Source of the DNA: Bidens hawaiensis
Lineage: Eukaryota > Streptophyta > Magnoliopsida > Asterales > Asteraceae
Direction: 5' to 3'
Assembly (NCBI GenBank): GCA_021521415.1
Contig: JAIQDT010007598.1
Location: forward strand, 29,665-93,664
DNA: 64,000 bases
Under the pieces are notes generated by a model that had not been told where the DNA came from, did no database searches, and saw only the letters and a program-made list of their open reading frames with translations. Each line of letters begins with the position of its first letter. The first letter of the stretch is position 1. This document shows, piece by piece, positions 45,768 to 57,705 of this stretch. The translations under genes were made by a program, and so were the position numbers.

Positions 45768-46683
45768 ACTATATGATAGGTGATTAGACGTAACGGCCAA
45801 GTATAGTTTTGCTTTAGGGTCTTATACGTGATGCCTATACGTGTTACCTTACTTGATTGTTCATTACACTTGTATATTTATTTGCTTATTTATTTCATTT
45901 AATCCCAAAAATATACACCTGCACACACTCTCATAGTATTCTAAGGTATCCTTACCATACCACAAAAAGTAGGTTTTTATGATAATTTTTATGGATCACA
46001 AACTTAATTTGGATCCCGTTATTTATAATCTTTTTAAAACTTGACCCTATAACGGTTTTGTTGCCACTTTAGGGGGGGCGAAACACTATGAAACGATCAT
46101 TTGACATAAAGATTTCAAGAATCGAAGTTGATTTACTTATCTAGGATGACTGAATTGTAGTGTTGGTCTTCTAAGCCAACGAACCGTGTTATACATGTCA
46201 ACGAATTTAAGTTGTCGAATGCAAGCATTTCGGTTGCCTCCTTATATTTTTGTTGGAATCATAAGAGCCATGGTGATACGTGGACTAATGTTTTCAACAT
46301 CTCGATTACCTCATTGTTTACTTGTTATTGTTATTATTACGATATTTGGGACAAAACGTATAAAACACGGTAATTTCGTGCACATATTCAACTCCCCACT
46401 TTACCACGATTTTTAAGATTTAATGTTGGGACAACTAGTCATGGTTATTCATGCAAGTTTTCCCACTTTTAAATCCTAACACATTATTTTCAAATCTCAA
46501 ATATTTAAATTATTTAACATTTCATCTATTAACTTGATTTACTAACTAAAGAAAAAAAATTCTAACATTTTCATCCTCATAACTCTAGGACTCATAATCA
46601 TTAACACTCCATGTTTACATATCATCCTCATACTTATTATCAATTACCCCAAAGTTATGTAATTTCTCTTTAGTTATTTTAGA
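45768..46683. other. Untranslated leader of Tekay unit A
   Basis: AT-rich leader between primer site and gag. Nothing else seen. Confidence 0.5.
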
Positions 46684-47700
46684 ATGCCTCCTCTTCGTCG
46701 TCACACTCGCAAGACTAACTCCGGTCGTTGGATGGCTTCTATGGTCGCTAGAGAGATCGCCGCTGTGATTCCCGGACTGATAACCCAAATTAAAGCCACC
46801 CAACCCACCATTACCCAAGCCATGCCTAAACCTGCACCTTTCGCCTTGAAAAATTTCACCGGTGCCAACCCATCTCAGTTTTTTAATAAGAACTATGCCA
46901 CTACCTTGTTGTAATGGTTCGAAAAGATGGAAAGTATTTCCGATCTTTGTGAATGCCCTGAATCCAAGAAAACCACATACGCCTCAAGCATGTTCAAGGA
47001 AACCGCCCGCACTTGGTGGAATGGCAAAATGTTCGCCATGGGACGGAAGTAGATATGGCCTCCTCATGGACCAAGCTCAAGGAAGTCATGATGAAGAAAT
47101 TTTGCCCGAAACATGAACTTCAAAAACTCGAATCCGACTTTTGGGAACTTAAGCAAGAGAGTGATGACAACTCCACCTACTCCAACCGCTTTCATGAGCT
47201 TAGTCTCTTGGTTCCTCACTTAGTCACTCCTCTCGAGCGGGCAATTGACAAGTATGCCGGCGGTTTGCCTATTCAAATCCGCGACTTGGTGATGAATAGT
47301 AAACCACAAACACTCCATGATGCAATTACCTTAGCCGATTCTCTTTCCGAAAACCATGTCAAAGCTGGTACCCTCACTATCAAAATCTTCAAAAAAAACC
47401 CAATGAGAAGAGTACACCCGAACCATCAACCCTCACCAAAGTTGACCCTCAACCCCAATCCATAAACTACTCCAACTCATTCCACCACTCCAAGAAGAAA
47501 AAGCAAACCCAACTACCGAAACTATGTCGTCACTCACCCATCTCAACCTCAAACACAATCCCAAGCACTTCAAAACCAAAAACTGTATTCCGGCTCGCAT
47601 CCTTTGTGTAACACTTGCCAACGCCATCATCCCGCTTACTCCGGTTGTCGCCATTGCACGAAGTGTAACCGCTATGGTCACCTTAGCAACGTGTGTAGGG
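46684..47700 (+). pseudogene. Tekay gag, unit A
   Basis: Starts MPPLRRHTRKTN. Contains KNFTGANPSQFFNKNY, a TAA at 46912, then WFEKMESISDLCECPESKK and ETARTWWNGKM. After a frameshift near 47040 it has SWTKLKEVMMKKFCPKHELQ, FWELKQESDDNSTYSNRFHE and PHLVTPLERAIDKYAGGLP. The C-terminal zinc module at 47590-47700 reads CNTCQRHHPAYSGC and CTKCNRYGHLSNVC. Structural capsid protein, now broken by one stop and at least one frameshift. Confidence 0.85.
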
Positions 47701-47759
47701 AAACCTCCCGTGGGTAACCCGCTCCACTAAGGTTTGCTCCATCTAACCAAAACCGTATC

Positions 47760-48528
47760 GTGCCTTTTGCTCAAACTCCTCATCAACCTAGAGCTTGTTT
47801 TAATTGTGGAGACCCGAATCATTTCCGCAATGCTTGTCCTCGACTTGCGTTTGTTAACCAAGCCAAATCATGCCCACACCCTACTAGAAACCCAAGCCTA
47901 CCAAGTTCAAACCTATCAACCTCAAGTCCCGAAACTCTTGGCTCCTCCAGCTCAACCCCTCAACCCTCCAAGCAATGCAAGCCCTGCCTCCTCCGAAAAT
48001 CCTGCAAGCAATGCAAGCTCTTCCTCCTCCTCTAGCTCAACAAGTCAACGACGACAACCAAGGGCGTGCATTTATGGTGAACGCCAACCAAGCTCAAGTT
48101 GCCAACAACGTGGTGAACGGTACGTTTTCAGTAAATGAGCATTTAGCTTCAATTTTATTTGATACAGGAGCTATAAGAGTATTGTTTCTTTTAATTTTGA
48201 ATCCATCCTTGCCGTGCATCGCACTAAACTTTCTCGCCCTTTCTGTCGAAGTCGCTAATGGAAACTCCATCACCATCGATTCGGTCATTCGGGATTGTAT
48301 CCTCACGCTTTGCAAGCACGAATTCTCGATCGACCTCATCCCGATGCAAATGTGAAGCTTCGACATCATAGTAGGTATGGATTAGTTAGCTTTGCACCGT
48401 GCCGAAGTTGTTTGTGATGACAAAATTATTCGAATCCCGCTCGTCAATGGCAAAACCCTCAAAGTCTTTGGCAAAACGATTCCCAAGAAACTCAGCCTCA
48501 TGTCTTGTCCTCGATCTCGTAAGTACAT
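47760..48528 (+). pseudogene. Tekay second zinc knuckle and protease, unit A
   Basis: CFNCGDPNHFRNACPR (CX2CX4HX4C), a Pro/Ser-rich linker, then GRAFMVNANQAQ and the protease active site SILFDTGAIRVLF (DTG present). The flap and C-terminal part read SFDIIVGMD with stops on both sides. No intact protease. Confidence 0.75.
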
Positions 48529-49536
48529 GTGCCAAAAGTATGTTCCATTCATAGCCTAAGCGGTGGTAAAAGACCTCGAAGAAAAAAAACTCAAGACATC
48601 CCCGTTTTTTGTGAATTTCTCGACGTTTTTCCCGAAGACGTATTTGGTCTCCTTCCCATTCGTCCGGTTGAATTTCAAATTGACCTTGTGCCCGACGCGA
48701 CTCCCGTAACAAAGGCTCCCTATCATTTAGCTCCTTCGAAAATGCAAGAGTTATCGAACCAACTTCAAGAACTCTCCGATAACGGCTTTATCCGTCCAAT
48801 CTCTTCCCCTTGGGGTACTCCCGTTCTCTTCGTGAAGAAGAAAGATGGATCGTTTCACATGTGTATCGATTACCGTGAACTCAATAAACTCACCATCAAG
48901 AATCGTTACCCTTTGCCTCGTATCGACAACCTCTTCGATCAACTCCAATGCGCAACTTGTTTTTCCAAAATCGATCTTAGATCGGGTTATCATCAATTGT
49001 GTGTTCATGAAGATGACATTCCTAAAACAACTTTTAGTACTCGGTATGGACATTACGAGTTATTGGTTATGCCTTTCGGATTAACCAACGCACCCGCGGT
49101 ATTCACGGACCTCATGAACCACAATTGCAAACCATTCTTGGACAAATTCATAATTGTTTTTATCAATAACATCCTCATCTTCTCCAAGAACAAAGCCGAA
49201 CATGAGCATCATTTACGTTCCATTCTCGATCTTCTAAGAAAAGAATAACTTTATTACAAGTTCTAAAAATGTGAATTTTGGTTAAAAGAATTTTAGTTTT
49301 TGGGACACATCGTCAACGATAAAGGTATTCATGTTTATCCCGCAAAAATAGAGGCCGTAAAAGATTGGAAATCTCCATCCACACCCACGAAAGTCCGATC
49401 TTTCCTTGGTTTGGCCGGGTATTATCGGCGATTCATTCTAAACTTCTCCAAAATCGCGTTGCCCCTCACCGCACTAACTCATAAAGGAAAACCTTATAAA
49501 TGGGACCGAAACAAGAAGAAGCTTTCCAAACTCTAA
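48529..49536 (+). pseudogene. Tekay reverse transcriptase, unit A (catalytic FIDD changed to FINN)
   Basis: Frame 48529-49248: [61 protein letters not shown] and [11 protein letters not shown]. The two catalytic aspartates of the FIDD box are both Asn (codons AAT AAC), so polymerase activity is lost. After TAA at 49246 the thumb continues ([31 protein letters not shown]). Confidence 0.87.
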
Positions 49537-49935
49537 AGAATATGCTTTGCAATGCTCCCAACCTAACCCTTCCCGATGGAAACGAAGACTTTGTGGTATT
49601 TTGAGATGAATCAACCAAGGTCTAGGTTGCGTTCTCATGCAACGAGCTCAAGTTATAGCATATGCCTCAAGGCAACTTAACTTTCATGAAAAGAATTACA
49701 CGACTCATGATCTCGAACTTGGTGCCGTCGTTTTCGCTCTCAAAATCTAGAGACATTATATTTATGGCACAAAATGTGTTGTATTCACCGATCATAAAAG
49801 TCTTCAACACATCTTTGACCAAAAAAATCTCAACATAAGACAACGTCGATGGGCCGAATTACTTAATGATTACGATTGCGAAATTCGCTACCACCCCGGT
49901 AAAGCGACTGTTGTAGCCAATGCCCTTAGTCGTAA
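49537..49935 (+). pseudogene. Tekay RNase H, unit A
   Basis: Readable with several stops: [52 protein letters not shown] and [20 protein letters not shown]. The YCDAS motif is degraded. Confidence 0.7.
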
Positions 49936-51048
49936 AGTTAATGTCAAATCCATTCTGCTTCATAGCATCATCATCCAAACCGATCTTCAAGACCGCATCT
50001 ATCGAGCCCAATGCATCTCCATTGGTGAAAGCAATATGTATGAAAAAATGTCATGTGGAGCCGAACTTCAACTCGAAACCAAACCCGATGGCTTTCTTTA
50101 TTTTCTCAATCGTTTGTGGGTTCCCGATCATGATGAACTTCGTACTTTCATTCTCAACGAAGCTCATATGTCGCGATATTTCATGCATACCGATGCGGAA
50201 AGGTGTACTTCGATCTATTTATTGGTGGTCGGGTATGAAAAAGGACGTAGCACTTTATGTCTCAAAATGTCTTAGATGCTCAAAGGTTAAATCCGAACAT
50301 CAAAAACCTTTTGGTTTACTCGAGCAACCTCCTATTCCCGTTTGGAAATGGGAAGACATTGCTATGGACTTTATCACCAAATTACCCACCACTCAAAAGC
50401 AAAATGATAGTATTTGGATAATCATCGATCGATTAACCAAATCGGCCCACTTCATCCCGATCAGAGAGAAGTACTCTGTCCAACAACTCGCTCAAATCTG
50501 TGTTCGTGAAATTGTATGGCGCCATGGTATTCCGCTGACCATTATTTCCTATTGTGATGCTCGCTTCACTCCCATTTTTTGAAATCGCTTCAAGAAGCTT
50601 TGGGCACTCACCTTGATCTTAGTACCGCTTATAACCCTCAAACCGATGGTCAGTCCGAGCGTACAATCCAAACCCTTGAAGATATGCTTAGATCTTGTGT
50701 ACTTGATTTTGGTGGAAATTGGGATTCTCATCTCCCGCTTATCGAATTCTCATACAAGATAACTATCATTGTAGCATTAGTATGGCTCCTTTCCAAGCCC
50801 TTTATGGTCGCAAGTGTCGTTCCCCGATTTGTTGGAACAAGATTGGTGAAGCCCAAATCACCGGCCCCGAGATGGTCCAAGACACTACCGATCGTATCGA
50901 TCAAATCCGAAAAAACCTTCTTGCTGCTAGAATTCGTCAAAAGAGCTATGCCGACAAACAGCGAAAGCCTCTCGAATTCAATGTTGGCGACCTTGTCCTT
51001 CTCAAAGTATCCCCTTGGAAGGATAGTCCGTTTTGGAAAGAAAGCTAA
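49936..51048 (+). pseudogene. Tekay integrase, unit A
   Basis: Frame 49920-50582 and following: [35 protein letters not shown] (first D) and [13 protein letters not shown], where the normal SDRD is SYCD, so the second catalytic Asp is lost. [20 protein letters not shown] carries the E. C-terminal GPF/Y-type region: [18 protein letters not shown]. Stops and frame changes at 50276, 50580 and around 50760-51010. Confidence 0.82.
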
Positions 51049-51415
51049 ACTAGCACCCCGTTTCATACGCCCATTCAAAATCCTTGAAATGATTGGAAAA
51101 GTGGCTTATAAACTCGAATTACCGCAAGAACTTACCGGTGTCCATCCAACCTTTCATGTCTTGAACCTCAAAAAGTTCTTAGCCGAGGGTAATCTTCATA
51201 TACCTCTCGACGAAGTACGTATCGGCAAAACCTTGCAAATGATCGTAAAACCCGTTGAAATCATGGATCACAACGGCAAAACCAAACATAGCCGCATCCA
51301 TTTAGTTAAATTCCGTTAAGATTCACGGCGTGGCGCTAAATCTACTAGGGAATAAGAAGACGTGATGAAGGAAAAGTACCCGCGTTTGTTTATTACGGAT
51401 TCTTCTTAATTTCGG
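51049..51415 (+). pseudogene. Tekay integrase tail and chromodomain remnant, unit A
   Basis: [40 protein letters not shown], then [19 protein letters not shown] and KFR. The chromodomain tryptophan position is a stop (TAA), and the rest reads DSRRGAKSTRE and MKEKYPRLF. Chromodomains of chromoviruses direct integration by binding modified histones. This one is truncated. Confidence 0.72.
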
Positions 51416-51428
51416 GACGAAGTTTACT

Positions 51429-51442
51429 AAAGTGGGGAAGAC
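51429..51442 (+). other. Polypurine tract of Tekay unit A
   Basis: AAAGTGGGGAAGAC directly precedes the 3' LTR. In unit B the tract is AAAGTATGGAAGAC (60697-60710). Confidence 0.7.
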
Positions 51443-52183
51443 TGTGACATTCGTCATTTTCGGTTTAACTTGTATTTGTTTTTGTATCGGAGACCCGACC
51501 CATTTTGGTCTTTTGGATCTTTCGTTATTAATAAAATATTGGTTTTATGTTTTTTTATGTTACACATTTGTCGGATCAAGAAATCATCTCTTTTGGTACG
51601 TTAAAACACCTTTTTTTTTGGCTAAAAACGAGTTAAACAAACTTAAGGGACTAAAATTGTCAAATAACAAAAGCATGTAACACTTGAAAGAAACATTATG
51701 GTCAACCCTTCACTCTTTCCCTATATAAACAAGACCAATGCATCTCACTTGAGTTTTCCCATTCACCTCAAACTCTCCCCAATCTAGATCTAAGTATTCT
51801 TTTTTCAAACTCTTGATAGTTTGACTCTCAATGTCAAACTACTTCTAATCTTTGTTTGTAACTAATTCTTGTTAATTAAAGCTTGTTATTATAGTTTTTT
51901 TAAAACATACTCCCCTTGTTTCCTTTGCTTTCCCTTCTCTGGCCATGTCGGTTTAGGTGTATTGCTAGGCAAGGCCTCACGGAGGACTTTTATAATCCTT
52001 GATTAAACACTCTAGTTCATGCTCTAATTTATGCAAGTTTACTAATGTTGTTTAGTTTCTAATTACTTTAGTTTCCAAATCATTTTAATGATTTCTATGG
52101 TATTGGGTATGTGGCAACCATCCTCGGTTTCATTCCGAGTTAAGGACCGAACCAAAACCGAACTCTTGTTTAAATACTTTATT
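51443..52183 (+). repeat. 3' LTR of Tekay unit A, first part
   Basis: Starts TGTGACATTCGTCATTTTCGG, with TATA box in CCCTATATAAACAAGACC (near 51726). It is interrupted after AATACTTTATT by LARD copy 2 and resumes at 55332. About 90% identical to the 5' LTR by eye. Confidence 0.82.
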
Positions 52184-52712
52184 TGATAGAACCGAGCCCC
52201 GGTGCGGAAGCGTAAATAATCGGTATTAAACAACGGTGTGGAGCTCGGGTCTAGGGTTAGGATCGAATCTCACTCAAATTCACTTTTGAAAGATGTTTGG
52301 ACGGATGAGGTGTATTGGGAGAGAGCCTGATTTTATTTACAAACAATAATAGGATGAACAATTGTAATCAAAACACAAACAAGATAGAAATGGTAGTAAG
52401 AAATACTAGCCGAATGATTCTCATTAAGATGAAACACTCATGCATACATTCATACATACAATCGATTAAGAAATATTAGCCGCCTCCAGGAGAGCTCATC
52501 CTGGAGGAGGAGACTCTCTCAAAGAGATAAAACCTTAGATCTCACACATACATAATACGCTCACTCATACTAGACAAATGAATAAAAACATCTATTTATA
52601 CTAGTCTAGCATGACTTGGTCTTCAAGCCATCCACCCTTGGTTGAGACCAAATAATATATTTTTCACCCACAAATTAATTCGATGCATCGGTCTAAAACA
52701 TAAGATCCAACA
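52184..52712 (-). repeat. 3' LTR of LARD copy 2
   Basis: Reads TGATAGAACCGAGCCCC to AAGATCCAACA on the plus strand (529 bp), next to the purine tract complement ATCTCCCCCTTAG. Confidence 0.9.
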
Positions 52713-53436
52713 ATCTCCCCCTTAGACCGATGCCATCGAATTTCTTCCATGATCACCTCATAACTCGTTGTCTTTCGTTGAAATTCTCCCCCTCACGTTA
52801 AGTTTCTCCCATTGTTCATTTCGAATTATCACTCTTATACCACTTCTGGATATAGTTGTATGGGCATATGAACGAGGCTTTGAACTTCAAATATCAACTT
52901 CAAATAACAAGGTCATCACAAAAAGAAATTAACTCAATGTGATCATCAAATAATCTTCAATTCTTCAAATTTGTGTCTTCCCCTGTAAATCATCTTCAAA
53001 CCATTCCCTGAATTAAGATAGCATTCAAGTCAACCATAACCCGTTCTTGACTGTTCAAGTGACTATTTCATAGGAGGTTAAACTCTACTAATCATCCTTT
53101 CAACATTGTTACTCGTGATGACTCTATCTTCTCATCCGTACTAGGAAATCTGAAAACTTACAAACGATGAAACATCTTTGAAAAACCTTGGATTATTATT
53201 CTTGATCAACTTTTCGTTAACTTGAGTCTTTTACTTGATTTGAAGCATGCCATTTGCAATGAAATTCAAAGAGTTTTACTCCCCCATTTTCGTTGCAATT
53301 GTCTTTAAAGAACGTGTATTCAAATCAAGTGTGGGTGAAACAATCTTGACCATCCTTATCAAGATTGTAAGAATCTGAAAATTATCATATTCATATGTTG
53401 GTTGACACTAACAGTGATTAAATCCTTAAGCTTGTG

Positions 53437-53649
53437 TCAACACTTGTTCTTGTAAAGCTTTTGATGAAGTCGTGAAATTGGATGAGGTTTGAATTCCATA
53501 AGCTTGTTGATGATTGGAGAAAAATTACCAAAATACCCCTGGTATATATCTTCCGTAGAGAACAGCTTGGTCAAACGGTCAACGGTATCAAAAATCTCAA
53601 AAGTTTCTTTAAAACTTTGAAATGTTTCACAAACTCTTTTTCCTAGCAC
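53437..53649 (-). other. Short conserved open frame in LARD copy 2
   Basis: A 70-codon counterpart of the frame at 3858-4100 (RVCETFQSF ... HQKLYKNKC). No known domain. See copy 1 for the caveat. Confidence 0.3.
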
Positions 53650-54140
53650 ACAGTGTGCTTGGGATCACTTTCCTAGCACAAAAGTCTGCTTGGGAGCACT
53701 TTCCTAGCACAAAGTGTGCTTGGGAGTAATTTCCTAGCACAAAGTGTGCCCGGAGTACTTTCCTAGCACAAAGTGAGCCCGGAAAGTAAAACACTTGTAA
53801 TTTTTCAATTTTTGCACTAGCACAAAGTGTGCTCGGAAGCACTTTCCTAGCACAAAGTGTGCCCGGAAAGCAAAACACTTGTGATTTTTCAATTTTTACA
53901 CTATCACAAAGTGTGCTCGGAAGCACTTCACTAGCACAAAGTGTGCTTGGGACTTAAAGATAGTTTTCTTGAGAAGACCAAGGATATGCAAAGGGGTTAC
54001 TCGACACTAGAACTTGATGTGCCCAAGATAAGATGTGCCCGAGATAAAGTGTGCCTGAACCAAAAGTTGTTCTTGGGCAAAACACAAACTGTGCCCGGAG
54101 CAACACTTAACCATTATTATTACTCGAGATCAATCTTATA
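53640..54140 (-). repeat. AGCACAAAGTGTGCT repeat array of LARD copy 2
   Basis: Units such as CTAGCACAAAGTGTGCTTGG, about 20-45 bp, many with the perfect inverted repeat AGCACA-AAG-TGTGCT. Shorter than in copy 1 (about 500 versus 820 bp), so array length varies between copies. Confidence 0.85.
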
Positions 54141-54798
54141 TGTTCATTGTGTGCCCGGTACATCAAAAATTCATTTCTGCATCATCAATCACTGATTTGC
54201 CCTTGTAGAACCTGCTTGAATATTCACTTTGCATTTGCTACAACGAACAATGATAATATTGCCTTCAGTACCTATTCATTCTTGACTTGTACCTTCTTCA
54301 TACCAGTTTGTACCAACGGCAACGTTTTCCAACATACCATATCCTGTTTGTGCAGCACACTTATCAAAATCAGTATCGAGCAAACAAAACCCTAATTCTT
54401 TCAGATCGAAAAAGTAGTTCCGAAATCTGAAAAGAATCGATGAGCAGTATCCAGGTCATCTCGATATAAACAAAAGAAATCTATCTTTATCCACAACCTT
54501 TTCAGGTCTGGAAATCATCAAATGAACAGATTTGCCCCAAAACGAGCCAAATAACAATGTTACATCAGATCTGGACCGTTCTGACCAAATAAACATGAAA
54601 TTGATGTTGGATCTCCGAACTAATCATCAACCCAAACATCAATCCATAAAATTTTCTCCGAAACATCAAATAATTTCAAAACCCTCAAAAATAATTTCAA
54701 CGAACTTCATTGTTTAACGTCCATGGTGGATTCAAGAGCGAAATGAATAAGTTCAGCGGTTAGTCTGAACGATTCGGTAACCCTGCTCTGATACCACT

Positions 54799-55326
54799 TG
54801 ATAGAACCGAGCCCCGGTGCGGAAACGTGAATAATCGGTATTAAACAACGGTGTGGAGCTCGGGTCTAGGGTTAGGATCGAATCTCACTCATATTCACTC
54901 TTGAAAGATGTTTGGACGGATGAGATGTATTGGAAGAGAGCCTGATTTGATTAACAATCAATAATAGGATGAACAATTGTAATCAAAACACAAAAGATAG
55001 AAATGGTAGTATGTAATATTAGCCGAATGATTCTCATTAAAATGAAACACTCATACATACATTCATACATACAATCGATTAAGAAATATCAGCCGCCACC
55101 AGGAGAGCTCATCCTGGAGGCGGAGACTCTCTCAAAGGGATAAAACCCTAGATCTCATTCAATACACAATACACTCACTCATACTAGACAAATGAATAAA
55201 AATATCTATTTATACTAGTCTAGCATGACTTGGTCTTCAAGCCGTCCACCCTTGGTTGAGACCAAATAATATATTTTTCACCCACAAATTAATTCGATGC
55301 GTAGGTCTAAAACATAAGATCCAACA
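54799..55326 (-). repeat. 5' LTR of LARD copy 2
   Basis: 528 bp, from TGATAGAACCGAGCC to AAGATCCAACA on the plus strand. The TATA box complement TATTTATA is at 55207-55214. Confidence 0.9.
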
Positions 55327-55331
55327 TTATT

Positions 55332-55482
55332 TTTAACATGTTGTATGTAAGACTTGAGTATTATCGTTTCTAAGTTATATTAATAAGGTTCTATTGTATT
55401 GAGTATATAGTTACCATCCTCGGTCTTATTCTGAGTTAAGGACCAAACCAATACCGAACTAAACCGAGTTCACTCGCTTAGT
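55332..55482 (+). repeat. 3' LTR of Tekay unit A, continuation, truncated
   Basis: Continues TTTAACATGTTGTATGTAAG exactly as in the unbroken LTR at 44270 onward, then breaks in CACTCGCTTA, where gag sequence of unit B starts. Confidence 0.82.
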
Positions 55483-55676
55483 TAACCAAAACCGCAATGC
55501 TTGTCCTCGACTTGAATTTGTTAACCAAGCCCAAATCATGCCCACACCCTACTACGAAACCCAAGCCTACCAAGTTCAAACCTATCAACCTCAAGTCCCG
55601 CAACTCTTGGTTCCTCCGGCTCAACCTCTCCAAGCGATGCAAGCCCTACCTCCTCCGCCAATCCCGAAATAATTGC
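55483..55676 (+). pseudogene. Tekay unit B, gag C-terminal fragment
   Basis: CCGCAATGCTTGTCCTCGAC onward matches the unit A zinc-knuckle and linker DNA at 47826-48000. About 190 bp only. The 5' LTR end, leader and most of gag are missing between it and the preceding LTR. Confidence 0.75.
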
Positions 55677-56148
55677 AAGGCTCCGTTACCGGTTCCCTAC
55701 TTTGGACGTTGGATTTACTCATAAACGCAGTTCTAAATATCAGAGTTAATTAGAACTTTCTCGGAACATTAAATCTTTCATAAAACATTACATAATAATT
55801 CGTAACTTGTCTTAAACAACAACTTGTCTTTCACATTTAAAAACATTAAACATAAAACATAACAATCTTCCTTGAGATGCTAGTCTCTTTCTTCCCATGC
55901 CTTGTGCCCACGTCAAGCGAGTTGCCTCATCCTACTCACCTGCATTCATACTAAAATTCAACTACGCTGAGTGAGTTCTAGTTAATCAATTAACATACAA
56001 TACTTTCACATACTTATACATACGCATCCGTAGATACTTAGTATTTACTTAGCATGCTTAACTTTCTTTAGTACATACAAGAATATATATACTTTCATTC
56101 TTTCTTTCTTTCATTCTTTATTTTAAACCCTACTTTACATTATTCTAT

Positions 56149-56318
56149 TCTGCCTCGAGAATTATAAGGGCTCGGTCCCTTTTCTGCCTCGGATATTATT
56201 AGGGTCTGGTCCATTTCTGCCTCGAGTATTATTAGGGCTCAGTCCCTTTTCTGCCTCCAATATTATTAGGGTCTAGTCCCTTTCTACCTTGAGTATTAAA
56301 AGGGCTCAGTCCCTTTCT
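56149..56318 (+). repeat. Tandem repeat, about 36 bp x 5
   Basis: Unit CTGCCTCGAGTATTATTAGG then GCTCAGTCCCTTTT. Alternate units carry GGGCTCRGTCC and GGGTCTRGTCC. Confidence 0.85.
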
Positions 56319-56889
56319 TCTGTACCTAGCCATCTCTTACATTCATTCATAATATACATATATCATTCACACATTATATATAGCATTCATATCCGTAATT
56401 TTAGCTTGACAGTACATGCAATATCCGAAGATCGTTCACGTACTGACAAGCAATCATTCATACCTTTCAAATATACCATATATGGCATACACTTATCACT
56501 TAGGATAAGTGTATTAACTAATCACATTGAGTATGCAAACAGCCCCGAAAACATAACAAGGAATGGGGTTAGAAACTCACCTGGATCTTGTTTCTTTCTC
56601 CGTTAATTGTTAATCCCTTCTTTAATTGAGCTCTGCTAACTGTATATAAGTTACATATATCAATACTTGTCCTATTTGCATTTCAACCAAAATGGCTAAG
56701 TCTGGTCTAATCTAATGGTTTTGTTTTATATTACATTATACTTAGATTATTTTATCCGTAAACCCTAATGTACAAGGTATTTCATTATTTTAATATTCTT
56801 TTCTTTCTTTTCATTTTTAAACCCTAACCTTGGTTAATCTTTCTTTACAGTCAAGTAGTATACATTCATGTAATCGAGTTAAGACATTG

Positions 56890-57705
56890 TATGCAAAGCA
56901 TATAATGTAATCGAATGTTAAGCTCGTATTCGAGTCTTTGGTGAATTTGATTAAGTATAGAGTAAATAAATTCTAGAATTGTATGCAACCTAAACTTGTA
57001 AGCGATTTCATCATTTGTATGCGATTAGCTGGATTGTAAGTGAGTTATAATTGTATTCGAGTCTAAAGTAAGCGGCTCAAGAAAAGTGTGATCGAGTGCT
57101 ATTATCACCGAATGCTAATGTAGGCAAGTTAAAGTAATCGAATCCAACTCTATGCGAGTCAAAAGTAATCGACATGTGATAATGTGATCGAGTTCCATGT
57201 AATTGACTTGGCCTTGTAATCGAGTTGTATAAGTGGTCGAGTAATAAAAGAAATCGATCATCAAAGTGATCGAATGATTATACTAAAAAGTGATCGATAC
57301 TCAAAAGTGATCGAGTCCTCAAGTAATTGACCCTCCTCTCATTATTTGCTAAGGCTATTGTAAGCGAATCTTAATGTAAGCTATCATTTTGTAATCGAGT
57401 ATAATGTGATCGATTCTATAAAAGTAATCGAGTTTCATGAGTAATCGAGTTCGTTAATTGTAATTGAATTATAAACTTGTGATCAACTTCCTCAAAGTAA
57501 CCGAGTAATCAAAGTGATCGATTTTCAAAGTGATCGATTACTTAAAAGTAATCGATTTGGGCAATGTAAGCGAGTTATATAAGTGATCGATCCTAAAAGT
57601 AATCGATCATAACGTGATCGATTATAAAAGTAATCGAATGATAATGTGATCGATCATAAAGTGATCGATTTGTCTAAAGTAAGCGAAATTCAAATTGTAA
57701 GCGAG
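56890..57705 (+). repeat. Degenerate AAGTRATCGA repeat field
   Basis: Dozens of copies of AGTGATCGA/AGTAATCGA and relatives at irregular 15-30 bp spacing, the densest at 57240-57670. Not a clean tandem array. Confidence 0.8.

Larger units (their letters stand above)
52184..55326 (-). mobile_element. Non-autonomous LTR retrotransposon (LARD-like), copy 2, nested
   Basis: 3143 bp, reversed. 5' LTR 54799-55326, primer site complement TGATACCACT (54790-54799 region, GCTCTGATACCA at 54785-54796), repeat array 53640-54140, purine tract 52713-52725 (read as complement), 3' LTR 52184-52712. TSD TTATT at 52179-52183 and 55327-55331. LTRs are about 95% identical by eye, so it is older than copy 1. The LTR edge differs from copy 1 (GGTTCTATCA versus GGACATGTCA). 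Confidence 0.9.
43530..55482 (+). mobile_element. Ty3 Tekay/Del-type chromovirus, unit A (with nested LARD)
   Basis: Order: long 5' LTR 43530-45748, Met-type primer site, gag, protease, RT, RNase H, integrase, chromodomain remnant, purine tract, 3' LTR from 51443. The LTR is interrupted by LARD copy 2 (52184-55326) and resumes to about 55482, where it is joined to a gag fragment of unit B. The long LTR, gene order and C-terminal chromodomain point to Tekay/Del. Many stops, with key catalytic residues lost. Confidence 0.85.
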
